Of a DNA stretch of 64,000 nucleotides, positions 8,456 through 16,717 are shown piece after piece. The DNA lies in contig NZ_CP071321.1 of NCBI RefSeq assembly GCF_017309585.1, forward strand, positions 3,673,501-3,737,500. The letters run 5' to 3'. Within the stretch, counting starts at the first letter, position 1. Every line of letters begins with the position of its first letter. Below the pieces are notes generated by a model. It saw only the letters and a program-made list of their open reading frames with translations, had not been told where the DNA came from and did no database searches. This stretch comes from Nitrogeniibacter aestuarii (GTDB lineage Bacteria; Pseudomonadota; Gammaproteobacteria; Burkholderiales; Rhodocyclaceae). Both the position numbers and the translations under genes were made by a program.

Positions 8456-8461
8456 ATTATA
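8456..8461 (-). promoter_or_regulatory. Candidate -10 element upstream of the SPOR gene
   Basis: Perfect TATAAT on the minus strand in the 288-base gap between coaX and the SPOR gene, predicting a start near 8449 and a leader of about 195 bases. No good -35 hexamer lies 16-18 bases upstream, so the call is tentative. Nothing else clear is seen in the gap. Confidence 0.35.
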
Positions 8462-8542
8462 GACGGGGTGACCCGCAACACGACACAGGCATGTGTATAT
8501 CGAGCAGCTTCGCGCCATTTCAGCGGACGTGGTGCCGTCACG

Positions 8543-9286
8543 TCACGCGTCAGCGCCCCGCCCCCTGAAACCCGGTTCGTTCAGGGCAACCGCGACGCCA
8601 TCGAGCACCAGATTCTCGACCAGCATCACCGGCATGTCGAGCAATGGCGCAATGAGCGGCCCCGCGCCCCCATTGATGAGACACATCGGCGCCCGCTGGC
8701 CCGCCAGGTGCCGATACATGCGCTCGATGGCACCGGCCTGGGCGTGCAGACAGCCCATGTGTATCGCGTCCACCGTTCGTGTGGGGACATCGGCGGGCAC
8801 GCCATCGGCAAAGGGCAACTGCGCGGTGTTGCCTGCCAGAGCACGCTTCATGAGCTCAACCCCGGGGATGATGAGCCCGCCTTCAAAGACGTGCGCATCA
8901 GTCAGCACATCGATGGTCGTGGCCGTCCCGGCGGTCACCACGAGCGCGGCACCGTCATGCCGCCGCGAGGCGCCCAGAACGGCCGCCCAACGGTCGGCAC
9001 CCAGTTGAGTCGGGTCATAGGCATTTCGGACGCCGGCACATTCGCTCGCAGGGCGGATCCACTGGATCGCCACCTGCCAGGGGGCAAGCGCCTGCTCGAC
9101 ACGCGCGGCCATTCGGTCACCCGCCACGTTCACGCCGGCAGCCGAGGCCAGTTGCCCTTCCGGCGGCAGGATCGCGTCGAAATCCCAGGGCCTGTCATGA
9201 TCGAGCGCCCCTTGCGCAACCCATCGGCCTGCACTGAGCAGGCCCCACTTGAGGCGGGAGTTCCCGATATCGAGCAGCAACTTCAT
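8543..9286 (-). CDS. coaX: Type III pantothenate kinase
   Basis: First step of CoA synthesis from pantothenate. 247 residues from ATG 9286. It shows the ASKHA-type motifs of CoaX: MKLLLDIGNSRLKWG at the N-terminus, YDPTQLGADRWAAVLGA, VVTAGTATTIDVL, FEGGLIIPG and INGGAGPLI. Type III enzymes are not feedback-inhibited by CoA and need a monovalent cation. It overlaps birA by 4 bases; the birA-coaX pair is common in Betaproteobacteria. Confidence 0.95.
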   Translation of the reverse strand: MKLLLDIGNSRLKWGLLSAGRWVAQGALDHDRPWDFDAILPPEGQLASAAGVNVAGDRMAARVEQALAPWQVAIQWIRPASECAGVRNAYDPTQLGADRWAAVLGASRRHDGAALVVTAGTATTIDVLTDAHVFEGGLIIPGVELMKRALAGNTAQLPFADGVPADVPTRTVDAIHMGCLHAQAGAIERMYRHLAGQRAPMCLINGGAGPLIAPLLDMPVMLVENLVLDGVAVALNEPGFRGRGADA

Positions 9287-10152
9287 CGGGCAAGTCTCAA
9301 GGACACATCCCCCGCGAGAATACGTCGCGTACCTGCGTCGGTTTCGAGGCATAGCGCGCCGTCCGTGTCCGCACCGCGGCAGACACCATGGATGGCCTCG
9401 CCCTCTCCTGAGATGGTCACGGGCAGGTCCGCATAGGCGTGGCGCTGGTTCCACGCGTCGCAGAAGGCCTCGAAACCGGCATGCGTGTAAGTGGCAAACA
9501 AGTGGCGCTGCGCCACCAGAATCTTCGCCAGCAGGGTCTCGACCGCAGGCACGCTCTCCATCGAGTCGGCCAGCGCGACCACGTCAGGCCGGTCAGGCAC
9601 GCTGGCGCCATCAGGAAAAAACAGGTTGAGTCCGATACCGACCACCGCGTCCATGCCGCCACGATGCCGGCTCAACTCGACGAGAATGCCGCCGAGCTTG
9701 CGCCCGTGGATCTGAAGGTCATTCGGCCACTTGAGTTCGACACCTTGCGCGCCGCAACTCTCGAGCGCGTTGGCCACGGCCAGCCCAGCCACAAGCGACA
9801 GCCCGGCCGGGGCCGCGGACTGAGCCGGAAAGGTCCAGCGAGCGGAAAAGGTCAGTGTCGCACCGGGCCACGCCAGCCACTGACGGGCACGTCGACCACG
9901 GCCAGCCGTCTGATGATGGCAGACCAGCACGGGCACACGCCCGTCCTCACGCGGCGGCGCTGCCATCAGTTCGGCATTGGTGGACGAACATGTTTCGCGC
10001 ACGTCGAGGGCAAAGCTGGCGGCGTCTGCCCCCAGCGCAAGGCGCAACTTGTCTTGGTCGATCATCAGGTGAAGGGCGCGAAACAGCGCACCGCCGGGCC
10101 AAAACGGCATTATGGCGGATTCACCCTGGCCCCGCATGGGGGCACCGGTCAT
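9283..10152 (-). CDS. birA: Biotin-[acetyl-CoA carboxylase] ligase, without DNA-binding domain
   Basis: Activates biotin to biotinyl-AMP and attaches it to the carrier protein of acetyl-CoA carboxylase. Catalytic signatures are GRGRRARQWLAWPGATLTFS (the biotinyl-AMP loop), LKWPNDLQIHGRKLGGILVE and VVGIGLNLFF. There is no winged-helix repressor domain ahead of the catalytic core, so this is a mono-functional enzyme. Start uncertain: ATG 10152 overlaps the ntrC stop (ATGA) and gives 289 residues, but ATG 10065 (MIDQDKLRLALG) fits homologous N-termini better. Neither has a clear ribosome site. It overlaps coaX by 4 bases. Confidence 0.9.
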   Translation of the reverse strand: MTGAPMRGQGESAIMPFWPGGALFRALHLMIDQDKLRLALGADAASFALDVRETCSSTNAELMAAPPREDGRVPVLVCHHQTAGRGRRARQWLAWPGATLTFSARWTFPAQSAAPAGLSLVAGLAVANALESCGAQGVELKWPNDLQIHGRKLGGILVELSRHRGGMDAVVGIGLNLFFPDGASVPDRPDVVALADSMESVPAVETLLAKILVAQRHLFATYTHAGFEAFCDAWNQRHAYADLPVTISGEGEAIHGVCRGADTDGALCLETDAGTRRILAGDVSLRLAR

Positions 10153-11603
10153 GCCCCGAGATGGGAGTCTTTGTCGTCGCGCGGGGTGTCGAGCCCCAAT
10201 TCCTGGATTTTCCGCGTGATGGTGTTGCGTCCGATGCCCAACAACTGGGCAGCTTCGATACGGCGGCCACCCGTGTTTTCAAGCGCACGCTCGATCAAGG
10301 TGCGCTCGAACGCGCGATTGAGCTTTTCATAGACCTCGCCCGGTGACGCGCCGAGCATGCGGTCTGCTTCCATGCCGAGGGCGCTGCACCAGTCGCCACC
10401 GGCGGCCGTCTCGACCACCGGTTCTTCACGGAATTCCACCGGCAGATCGGCCACTTCGACCACCTGCCCCGGCGCCATGACGGTGAGCCAGTGACACAGG
10501 TTTTCCAGCTGGCGTACGTTGCCGGGAAAGGACTGCCCCTGCAGATGCCGGAGTGCGGCCGTGGAGATCCGCTTGGCTTCGACCTCGAGTTCCCGAGCGC
10601 TCTTCTTGAGGAAGTGCTGGATGAGCAGCGGAATGTCTTCGCGGCGCTCACGCAACGGCGGCAGACGCAGCCGGATCACGTTGAGGCGGTGATAGAGATC
10701 CTCCCGGAACAGCCCATCCCGCACCCGGTTGTCGAGATCCTGATGGGTGGCTGCGATGACGCGCACATTGGCGCGGATCGGCTGATGCCCCCCCACGCGG
10801 TAGAAGTGCCCGTCGGAGAGCACGCGCAACAGCCGGGTCTGAAGTTCGGCCGGCATGTCGCCGATCTCGTCCAGAAACAGCGTGCCGTTTTCGGCCTGTT
10901 CGAAGCGCCCGCGCCGCTGGGCCGTTGCGCCGGTGAAGGCGCCACGCTCGTGGCCGAAAAGCTCGGACTCCAGCAGATCCTTCGGGATCGCAGCGGTGTT
11001 GATGGCGATGAAGGGTTGATCCTTTCGCGGGCTGTGCCGGTGCAAGGCGCGGGCTACGAGTTCCTTGCCGGTGCCCGACTCACCATTGATCAGCACGGTG
11101 GCGTGAGACTGGGCCAGGCGACCAATCGCACGGAACACCTCCTGCATGGAGGGGGCCTGACCGAGAATCTCGGGCGTCAGGACATTGTCGTCCGGGTCGT
11201 CGGCGCTCTCTTCGCCCTGCTCGATGGCGCGGCGCACCAGGCCCATGGCCTGTTCGAGATCGAAGGGTTTGGGCAGGTACTCGAAAGCCCCTCCCTGGAA
11301 GGCGGAGACAGCGCTGTCGAGGTCCGAGTACGCGGTCATGATGATGACCGGCATGGACGGGAAGCGCGCTTTGGCCCGTTGCAGCAAGCTGAGCCCCGAT
11401 TCGCCCGGCATGCGGATGTCGGAAACCAGGACCTGGGGGGGCCGCTGGACTTCGTCAAGCGCCGCCCCTGCCTCGACGGCCGACTCGAAACTGCGGTGGG
11501 TTATGTTCTCCCGTGCGAGGGCCTTTTCAAGCACCCATCGGATCGAGCGGTCATCATCGACAATCCAGACTGTTTCCATTTCCATTGCACTATTCTGGTG
11601 CAT
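10149..11603 (-). CDS. glnG: Nitrogen regulation response regulator NtrC (NR-I)
   Basis: 484-residue sigma-54 activator. Receiver domain (about 8-125) with VWIVDDDRSIRW and phospho-aspartate in VLVSDIRMPGESG. AAA+ domain (about 145-385) with Walker A GESGTGKE and the GAFTGA loop that contacts sigma-54. Fis-type helix-turn-helix at the C-terminus (GRRIEAAQLLGIGRNTITRK). All key parts are intact. The ATG at 11603 is 15 bases after the ntrB stop; ATG 11585 is an alternative. NtrC binds dyads such as those seen upstream of glnA and amt. ntrC is also known as glnG. Confidence 0.96.
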   Translation of the reverse strand: MHQNSAMEMETVWIVDDDRSIRWVLEKALARENITHRSFESAVEAGAALDEVQRPPQVLVSDIRMPGESGLSLLQRAKARFPSMPVIIMTAYSDLDSAVSAFQGGAFEYLPKPFDLEQAMGLVRRAIEQGEESADDPDDNVLTPEILGQAPSMQEVFRAIGRLAQSHATVLINGESGTGKELVARALHRHSPRKDQPFIAINTAAIPKDLLESELFGHERGAFTGATAQRRGRFEQAENGTLFLDEIGDMPAELQTRLLRVLSDGHFYRVGGHQPIRANVRVIAATHQDLDNRVRDGLFREDLYHRLNVIRLRLPPLRERREDIPLLIQHFLKKSARELEVEAKRISTAALRHLQGQSFPGNVRQLENLCHWLTVMAPGQVVEVADLPVEFREEPVVETAAGGDWCSALGMEADRMLGASPGEVYEKLNRAFERTLIERALENTGGRRIEAAQLLGIGRNTITRKIQELGLDTPRDDKDSHLGA

Positions 11604-11618
11604 GCGCCCTGTTCGAGG

Positions 11619-12704
11619 TCACCCCCGTTCCGATACAGGCAGCAGCAGTGTGAAACACGTGCGGCCGGGTTCGCTGTCCACTTCGATCATTCCCTGGTGC
11701 TGTTCCACGAAACCTTGCGCCAGTGACAGGCCCAAACCGCTTCCTCCGTCACGACCCGACACCAGGGGGTAGAAAATCTGGTCCTTGATATCTGCGGGAA
11801 TTCCCGGGCCGTTGTCGATTACTTGCAATTCGAGTGCCAGTTTGTGACGACGCTTGGCCATGGTGACCTGGCGGGCCGCGCGGGTTCGCAAAGTGATGGT
11901 GCCTTCGCCGTCCACGGCCTGGGCCGCATTGCGCGTGATGTTGAGTACGGCCTGAATCAACTGCTCCCGGTCGCCGGTCATTTCCGGCAGGCTGGTGTCG
12001 TAGTCCCGATACATGACGAGTCCGGGAAATTCGGCCAGGATCAGTCGCCGCACATGCTCAAGCACGTCGTGAATGTTGAGCGGCGCCGGGTGCATCACCG
12101 CGTGGGTGCCGAGCAAGCGTTTCATCAGCGCCTGTAGCCGGTCCGCCTCGGCAATGATCACCTGGGTGTATTCCTTGAGCTGGGGGTCGTCGAGTTCGCC
12201 CTCGAGCAACTGGGCGGATCCGCGGATGCCCCCCAACGGGTTCTTGATCTCGTGAGCCAGGTTGCGGATCAGTTCGCGATTGGCCTGTTGCTGCTGCAAC
12301 AGTACCTCCTCGCGAGTCACGCGCAGTTGCGCCTCGATGGGACGAAACTCGAGCAACAGATTGACCCCTTCCGCCTCGACCGGGCTGACCGTGCAGTCGA
12401 GCTGGATGAACTCTTTCTTGCCCGGCACCTGCATGCGCAGGTCCTTGCCGGTGTAGCTCCAGTTGTTGTCGAGCGCGTTGTTGAGCGCGGGGTGCAGGGG
12501 TGAGGCCTCACCGATCAGCTCGACCAGCGGGCGATTGGTGAAGCGCTTCGCGCTGATGCCGAAGAGGTTCTCCGCGCCGGCATTGACGTAGCGAATGACC
12601 AGGTCGGCGTCCACCAGCAGCACGGCGGTCGATAGCAGTTCCAGGCCCGCGAAGCGGGAAACGCGTGGCGCCGGTTTGAATTTGGTGTTGTGTCTGGATT
12701 CCAT
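11619..12704 (-). CDS. glnL: Nitrogen regulation sensor kinase NtrB (NR-II)
   Basis: 361-residue soluble histidine kinase/phosphatase for NtrC, controlled by P-II protein. N-terminal PAS domain (about 20-130, DLVIRYVNAGAENLFGIS). H-box LAHEIKNPLGGIRGSAQLL carries the phospho-histidine. N-box VLNITRNAAQAV and G-box VIDNGPGIP, then GGSGLGLSLAQG, complete the ATPase domain. No transmembrane helix. It precedes ntrC by 15 bases. It is separated from glnA by a small secreted-protein gene, an insertion relative to the enteric glnA-ntrB-ntrC order. Confidence 0.95.
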   Translation of the reverse strand: MESRHNTKFKPAPRVSRFAGLELLSTAVLLVDADLVIRYVNAGAENLFGISAKRFTNRPLVELIGEASPLHPALNNALDNNWSYTGKDLRMQVPGKKEFIQLDCTVSPVEAEGVNLLLEFRPIEAQLRVTREEVLLQQQQANRELIRNLAHEIKNPLGGIRGSAQLLEGELDDPQLKEYTQVIIAEADRLQALMKRLLGTHAVMHPAPLNIHDVLEHVRRLILAEFPGLVMYRDYDTSLPEMTGDREQLIQAVLNITRNAAQAVDGEGTITLRTRAARQVTMAKRRHKLALELQVIDNGPGIPADIKDQIFYPLVSGRDGGSGLGLSLAQGFVEQHQGMIEVDSEPGRTCFTLLLPVSERG

Positions 12705-12752
12705 AGGCAGTGTGACTGAGCAAGATACAAGCCAGCAACCAGCCCGGCTGAA

Positions 12753-13220
12753 TCAGAGGTTGGACATCTCTTTCTTGAGCGCCTCAACATTGCGCTCGTG
12801 CTGCTCGACCTTGTCCTGAAAAGGCTTGAGCCGATCCAGCTTGTTCTGGTAGTTGCGCTCATTGCCGTAGCGCACCGCCTCCTGTTCGGCCAGCACCTTG
12901 CGAGCGGCCTCGAGGGCCCCCTCCTCGTCGCGCAATTCAGCCTCGAGAATCTGCCGTCGTGTGTCGTCGCGCTGCTGCTGCACGTCGTTGCTGACCTTGG
13001 GCGCACTGCTGGGCGTCGTCGCCCGAGCATCACTGCGCCCCGGCACGGACGAGACCGGCAGGTCGGTACTGAGACGTTCGCACCCGCGCGTGCGCCGGTC
13101 GTTGGTGTAGGTCACCTTTTGCTCGCCCGTGTTCGGGTCCGTCTCGACGCACTTGTACACGTCGGCGGCAGCGAGTCCGCTGGCCAGACTCAGGACAGCT
13201 AGAGCAATGGGAAATTTCAT
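12753..13220 (-). CDS. DUF4124 domain, secreted coiled-coil protein
   Basis: 155 residues from ATG 13220 (GGAA 7 bases upstream). Signal peptide MKFPIALAVLSLASGLAAA is followed by ADVYKCVETDPNTGEQKVTY, the DUF4124 domain in which a short beta meander is usually held by a Cys pair (here KC and GC). After a Ser/Thr-rich linker, residues about 85-155 are highly charged and predict a coiled coil. Probably periplasmic; function unknown. It lies between glnA and ntrB in the same direction, after the glnA terminator. Whether it has a nitrogen-related role is unknown. Confidence 0.8.
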   Translation of the reverse strand: MKFPIALAVLSLASGLAAADVYKCVETDPNTGEQKVTYTNDRRTRGCERLSTDLPVSSVPGRSDARATTPSSAPKVSNDVQQQRDDTRRQILEAELRDEEGALEAARKVLAEQEAVRYGNERNYQNKLDRLKPFQDKVEQHERNVEALKKEMSNL

Positions 13221-13297
13221 TGGCATTTCCGAAAAGTGTGCCCGCAGTTTACCAATCGAGATGACATTGTGCGCCGATCCGTTGAGCGCGGACATGA

Positions 13298-13325
13298 AAA
13301 AAGGACGGGCATTGCCCGTCCTTTT
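13298..13325 (-). terminator. Terminator of glnA
   Basis: Inverted repeat GGACGGGC-loop-GCCCGTCC followed on the minus strand by a run of T, 25 bases after the glnA stop. It should separate most glnA transcripts from the DUF4124-ntrBC genes. Confidence 0.8.
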
Positions 13326-13349
13326 CAACGCTTGAACCCGGGATTCGGA

Positions 13350-14759
13350 TTACAGGCTGTAGTACAGGTCGAATTCGACCGGGTGCGTCGTCATGCGCAC
13401 GCGATTGACTTCTTCCATCTTCAGCTCGATGTAGGCATCGATGAAGTCGTTGGAGAACACACCACCCTGGGTCAGGAAGCTGCGATCTTCATCCAGTGCC
13501 TTCAGGGCCTGTTCCAGGCTCTCGCACACGGTCGGGATCTTTGCATCTTCTTCCGGCGGCAGATCGTAGAGGTTCTTGTCTGCAGCGTCGCCCGGGTGGA
13601 TCTTGTTCTGGATACCGTCCAGACCAGCCATCAGCAGTGCGGAGAAGCACAGGTACGGGTTGGCCATCGGATCCGGGAAGCGGGTTTCCAGACGGCGGCC
13701 CTTCGGGTTGGCCGTGAACGGGATGCGGATGGAAGCGGAACGGTTGCGGGCAGAGTAAGCCAGCTTGACCGGGGCTTCGTAATGCGGCACCAGACGCTTG
13801 TAGGAGTTGGTGGCCGGGTTGGTGATGGCGTTCAGGGCACGTGCGTGCTTGATGATACCGCCGATGTAGTACAGGGCCATTTCGGACAGGCCGGCGTACT
13901 CGTTACCCGCAAACAGGTTCTGGCCGTCTTTCCAGATGGACTGGTGAACGTGCATGCCGGAACCGTTGTCGCCCACGATCGGCTTGGGCATGAAGGTGGC
14001 GGTCTTGCCGTACTGGTGAGCCACGTTCTGAACGATGTACTTCAGGGTCTGGGTCCAGTCGGCACGCTCGGTCAGGGTGCTGAACTTGGTACCGATTTCG
14101 CACTGACCGGCGGTGGCCACTTCGTGGTGGTGCACTTCGCACGGCACGCCGCAGGCTTCGAGTGCCAGCACCATGGCAGCACGGATGTCGTTCAGGCTGT
14201 CAACCGGCGGGACGGGGAAGTAGCCGCCCTTGACACGCGGACGGTGACCCACGTTACCGCCTTCGAACTTCTCGGCCGTCGACCATGCGGCCTCTTCGGA
14301 GATGATCTTGGAGTACACGCCGGACATATCGACGCTCCACTCGACCGCGTCGAAGATGAAGAATTCGGGTTCCGGGCCGAAGAAGGCGGTGTCACCAATG
14401 CCGGTGCTCTTCAGGTAGGCTTCGGCGCGCTTGGCGATGGAGCGCGGATCGCGGTCGTAGCCCTTGCCGTCGGACGGCTCGATCACGTCGCAGGACAGCA
14501 CCAGGGTGGATTCGTCGAAGAACGGGTCCAGATACGCAGAATCCGGATCCGGCATCAGGATCATGTCGGAAGCCTGAATGCCCTTCCAGCCAGCGATGGA
14601 AGAACCGTCGAACGGGTGGCCGTGCTCGAAGTGCTCTTCTTCAAAGGCGGACACGGGCAGACCGACGTGCTGCTCCTTGCCGCGGGTATCGGTAAAACGG
14701 AGGTCAATGAAGCGAACTTCATTTTCCTCAATCATCTTCATGACATCTTTAGCACTCAT
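13350..14759 (-). CDS. glnA: Glutamine synthetase, type I
   Basis: Condenses ammonium and glutamate to glutamine with ATP. 469 residues, as usual for GSI. Visible signatures include HPFDGSSIAGWKG, FGPEPEFFIFD (metal-binding Glu), NGSGMHVHQSIWKDG, NRSASIRIP and NLYDLPPEE. The last contains the tyrosine that is adenylylated in the regulated GSI-beta class. ATG at 14759 with GAGGAG 7 bases upstream; an ATG-less upstream extension of the frame is ignored. Transcription is from the sigma-54 promoter at 14825-14841. Expression is therefore likely under NtrC, encoded just downstream. Confidence 0.98.
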   Translation of the reverse strand: MSAKDVMKMIEENEVRFIDLRFTDTRGKEQHVGLPVSAFEEEHFEHGHPFDGSSIAGWKGIQASDMILMPDPDSAYLDPFFDESTLVLSCDVIEPSDGKGYDRDPRSIAKRAEAYLKSTGIGDTAFFGPEPEFFIFDAVEWSVDMSGVYSKIISEEAAWSTAEKFEGGNVGHRPRVKGGYFPVPPVDSLNDIRAAMVLALEACGVPCEVHHHEVATAGQCEIGTKFSTLTERADWTQTLKYIVQNVAHQYGKTATFMPKPIVGDNGSGMHVHQSIWKDGQNLFAGNEYAGLSEMALYYIGGIIKHARALNAITNPATNSYKRLVPHYEAPVKLAYSARNRSASIRIPFTANPKGRRLETRFPDPMANPYLCFSALLMAGLDGIQNKIHPGDAADKNLYDLPPEEDAKIPTVCESLEQALKALDEDRSFLTQGGVFSNDFIDAYIELKMEEVNRVRMTTHPVEFDLYYSL

Positions 14760-14792
14760 GGCCACTCCTCGTGATGAGCTTTGTTTAAAAAC

Positions 14793-14808
14793 TTGCCGCA
14801 TGCGGCAA
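14793..14808. repeat. 16-bp perfect palindrome in the glnA leader
   Basis: TTGCCGCATGCGGCAA, positioned about +8 to +23 of the predicted sigma-54 transcript. It could form a 6-bp hairpin near the mRNA 5' end or be an operator. Confidence 0.5.
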
Positions 14809-14824
14809 TTTGCGGGTTCTGACC

Positions 14825-14841
14825 AAGCAGGGACCGTGCCA
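14825..14841 (-). promoter_or_regulatory. Sigma-54 promoter of glnA
   Basis: Minus strand TGGCACGGTCCCTGCTT with GG-N10-GC; strong match to TGGCAC-N5-TTGC. Predicted transcription start near 14815, giving a leader of about 56 bases. Confidence 0.85.
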
Positions 14842-14905
14842 CTGCCAAAATCAGTGTGCGGAGCCCCCTCAAGGCGGTGACACCGCGAAATCGTTCACTT
14901 CAATC

Positions 14906-14920
14906 GCACCAAATTTGTGC
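14906..14920 (-). promoter_or_regulatory. NtrC-like binding dyad upstream of glnA (proximal)
   Basis: Perfect GCAC-N7-GTGC dyad centred about 98 bases upstream of the predicted sigma-54 start. Confidence 0.65.
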
Positions 14921-14935
14921 GCCCCAGAATTGTGC
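14921..14935 (-). promoter_or_regulatory. Second, imperfect NtrC-like dyad upstream of glnA (distal)
   Basis: Minus strand GCAC-N7-GGGC, directly abutting the proximal dyad. The same single-base deviation is found in the distal site at amt (1060-1074). Confidence 0.4.
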
Positions 14936-14941
14936 GCCCCA

Positions 14942-16120
14942 TTATGGGGCAGCTCTACCGTAAACCCGGATCGCACGAATCTCGGGTCGGGCGGCAATGC
15001 CCGCGTCGATACCTGCGCGAAGTCGATCATGATCGTCCAATTGCGCAAGAACCTCAAACGGGTAATAACACTCGAGCTCGGCCCGACCGCCGAGATAATG
15101 CACCAGAACGCGATCCGGTGCAGGCAGTGCGCTCGAGAGAATGTCGCTCGCTGTTTTGATCAGCGTGTCGCGATCGGGCATCCGGGCCATCGGCAAGGCC
15201 AGATGATCGAGATCATCCTCGGCGTCGACATGGACCAGCACGTCCTGCACTTCAGGATGATTGGCCAGAATCCGGCGTCGAACCCGTTCGGACAGGTAAT
15301 GCCCTTCGGAAACGGTAATGCGCGGATCCACCTGGATATGCGCGTCGCACAGTATGCGATGGGCCATACGCCGGGTACGCAGTTCATGCCCATTGATGAC
15401 GCCCGGGGTTTCGTCGATCGTTGCGCGAATACGGCCGACCAGTTCGCGCGAGGGCGCAGTATCCACCAGTTCGCGAATGGCCTGCCACGCCAGCATCAGC
15501 CCCATGCGGATGATCATGAAGCCCACCAGCGCGGCAGCCAGTGGCTCGACGAAACGATACCCCGCGAGCCCGCCGGCAATGCCCAGCGCCACCACCAGCG
15601 ACGACGCGGCATCGGTCCGCGCATGCCAGGCGTTGGCCTCGAGCATGCGTGACTTGAAGCGCCGGCCTGCGGCGAGTGTGAAACGGAAGAGCAGCTCTTT
15701 GGCCACCAGCGTACCGCCAGCCATCCACAGAGCGGCCACGTGCAGAGGCGGCAGCGCCTGGGCCGACTGAATGCGATCCCCGGCCGACCACAGGAAGCCG
15801 CAGCCCACGGCCACAAGCACCAGCCCCAGAAACAGGGAAACGACCGTTTCGTAGCGCTCGTGTCCGTAGGGATGGTTCGCATCGGCCGGATCAGCCCCCT
15901 TGCGCGAAGCCATCAGGACAAGCCCGTCCGTCAGCAGATCGGAGAACGTATGGGTGGCATCCACCACCAGACTGAATGCGTTCGCCCAGATGCCGACGAT
16001 GATCTGCAGCACACTGAGCGTGAAATTGGTGCCCATGGCGACCAGGGTGACCCGCTGAATGCGACGTGAGCGTTCCGCGTCCGAGATTTCCGCTTGCACG
16101 GGCTGAGCATCACCGGTCAT
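14942..16120 (-). CDS. Cation diffusion facilitator family transporter
   Basis: Inner-membrane divalent metal (Zn/Co/Fe/Mn type) proton antiporter of 392 residues. About six transmembrane helices lie in residues 25-230. Metal-site motifs are SLVVDATHTFSDLLTDG in helix 2 and NAWHARTDAASS in helix 5. The linker HPYGHERYE is also typical. The cytoplasmic C-terminal domain (about 235-390) is longer than usual and includes GHELRTRRMAHRILCDAHIQ. The metal cannot be assigned from sequence. It is transcribed away from the rhodanese gene with a 56-base divergent gap. It ends 6 bases before the glnA distal NtrC-like dyad. Confidence 0.92.
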   Translation of the reverse strand: MTGDAQPVQAEISDAERSRRIQRVTLVAMGTNFTLSVLQIIVGIWANAFSLVVDATHTFSDLLTDGLVLMASRKGADPADANHPYGHERYETVVSLFLGLVLVAVGCGFLWSAGDRIQSAQALPPLHVAALWMAGGTLVAKELLFRFTLAAGRRFKSRMLEANAWHARTDAASSLVVALGIAGGLAGYRFVEPLAAALVGFMIIRMGLMLAWQAIRELVDTAPSRELVGRIRATIDETPGVINGHELRTRRMAHRILCDAHIQVDPRITVSEGHYLSERVRRRILANHPEVQDVLVHVDAEDDLDHLALPMARMPDRDTLIKTASDILSSALPAPDRVLVHYLGGRAELECYYPFEVLAQLDDHDRLRAGIDAGIAARPEIRAIRVYGRAAP

Positions 16121-16176
16121 GAAGGATTGGGTATTCGGTATAATTCCAAGTCCGCCATTCTAGCCGGATCACCCCC

Positions 16177-16629
16177 ATGGGAACATTGACCGACATTCTG
16201 TCTTTGGCAAAAAAACGCGCCGAAGACCTGAATCTGCCGTATGCAGGCGCCCTCACCCCCGCCGAAGCGCATCAGGTGTGGCAACTGGCCCCCGGCGCCC
16301 GTCTCGTGGACGTCCGCACGCGGGCGGAATGGGACTGGGTCGGCCGCATTCCCGATTCGGTGGAAATCGAGTGGATGAGCTATCCGGGCAACCAGCCCAA
16401 TGCCAGCTTTCTGGCCGAACTCAAGCATCAGGTCGATCCGGAAGCGCTGGTGATGTTCATCTGCCGCAGCGGCGCCCGCTCCAACAATGCGGCTCGTGTC
16501 GCTGCCGAAAACGGCTACACCGAGAGCTATAACGTGCTGGAGGGCTTCGAGGGCGACAAGGACGCCAACGGCCACCGCAACCGCATCGGTGGCTGGCGAA
16601 AGGCCGGACTGCCCTGGCATCAGGGCTGA
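16177..16629 (+). CDS. Rhodanese-like domain protein
   Basis: 150-residue single-domain rhodanese. It has ARLVDVRTRAEWDWVGRIPD and the active-site loop FICRSGARSNNAA with catalytic cysteine, so sulfur transfer is possible. No signal peptide. It lies 88 bases before nadA in the same direction. Quinolinate synthase needs an iron-sulfur cluster, but a functional link is only speculation. The natural sulfur donor is unknown. Confidence 0.88.
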   Translation: MGTLTDILSLAKKRAEDLNLPYAGALTPAEAHQVWQLAPGARLVDVRTRAEWDWVGRIPDSVEIEWMSYPGNQPNASFLAELKHQVDPEALVMFICRSGARSNNAARVAAENGYTESYNVLEGFEGDKDANGHRNRIGGWRKAGLPWHQG

Positions 16630-16717
16630 TTCAGATTTTGTGACACCCGAGGGCGGGCCGGAACTGGCCGCCCCGTCGGCGGTCTGACCACCGCCCCTGT
16701 TTGAGGAAGAACGCCCC

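Noticed and set aside
8257..8541. 94-codon minus-strand frame filling the coaX-SPOR gap, starting GTG one base after the coaX stop
   Set aside because: No ribosome site, unusual rare codons (CGA, AGG, ATA, ACA) compared with its neighbours, no recognisable fold, and a TATAAT -10 lies inside it.
13236..14774. 512-codon plus-strand frame opposite glnA
   Set aside because: Shadow of glnA, which is certain; no ribosome site or domain.
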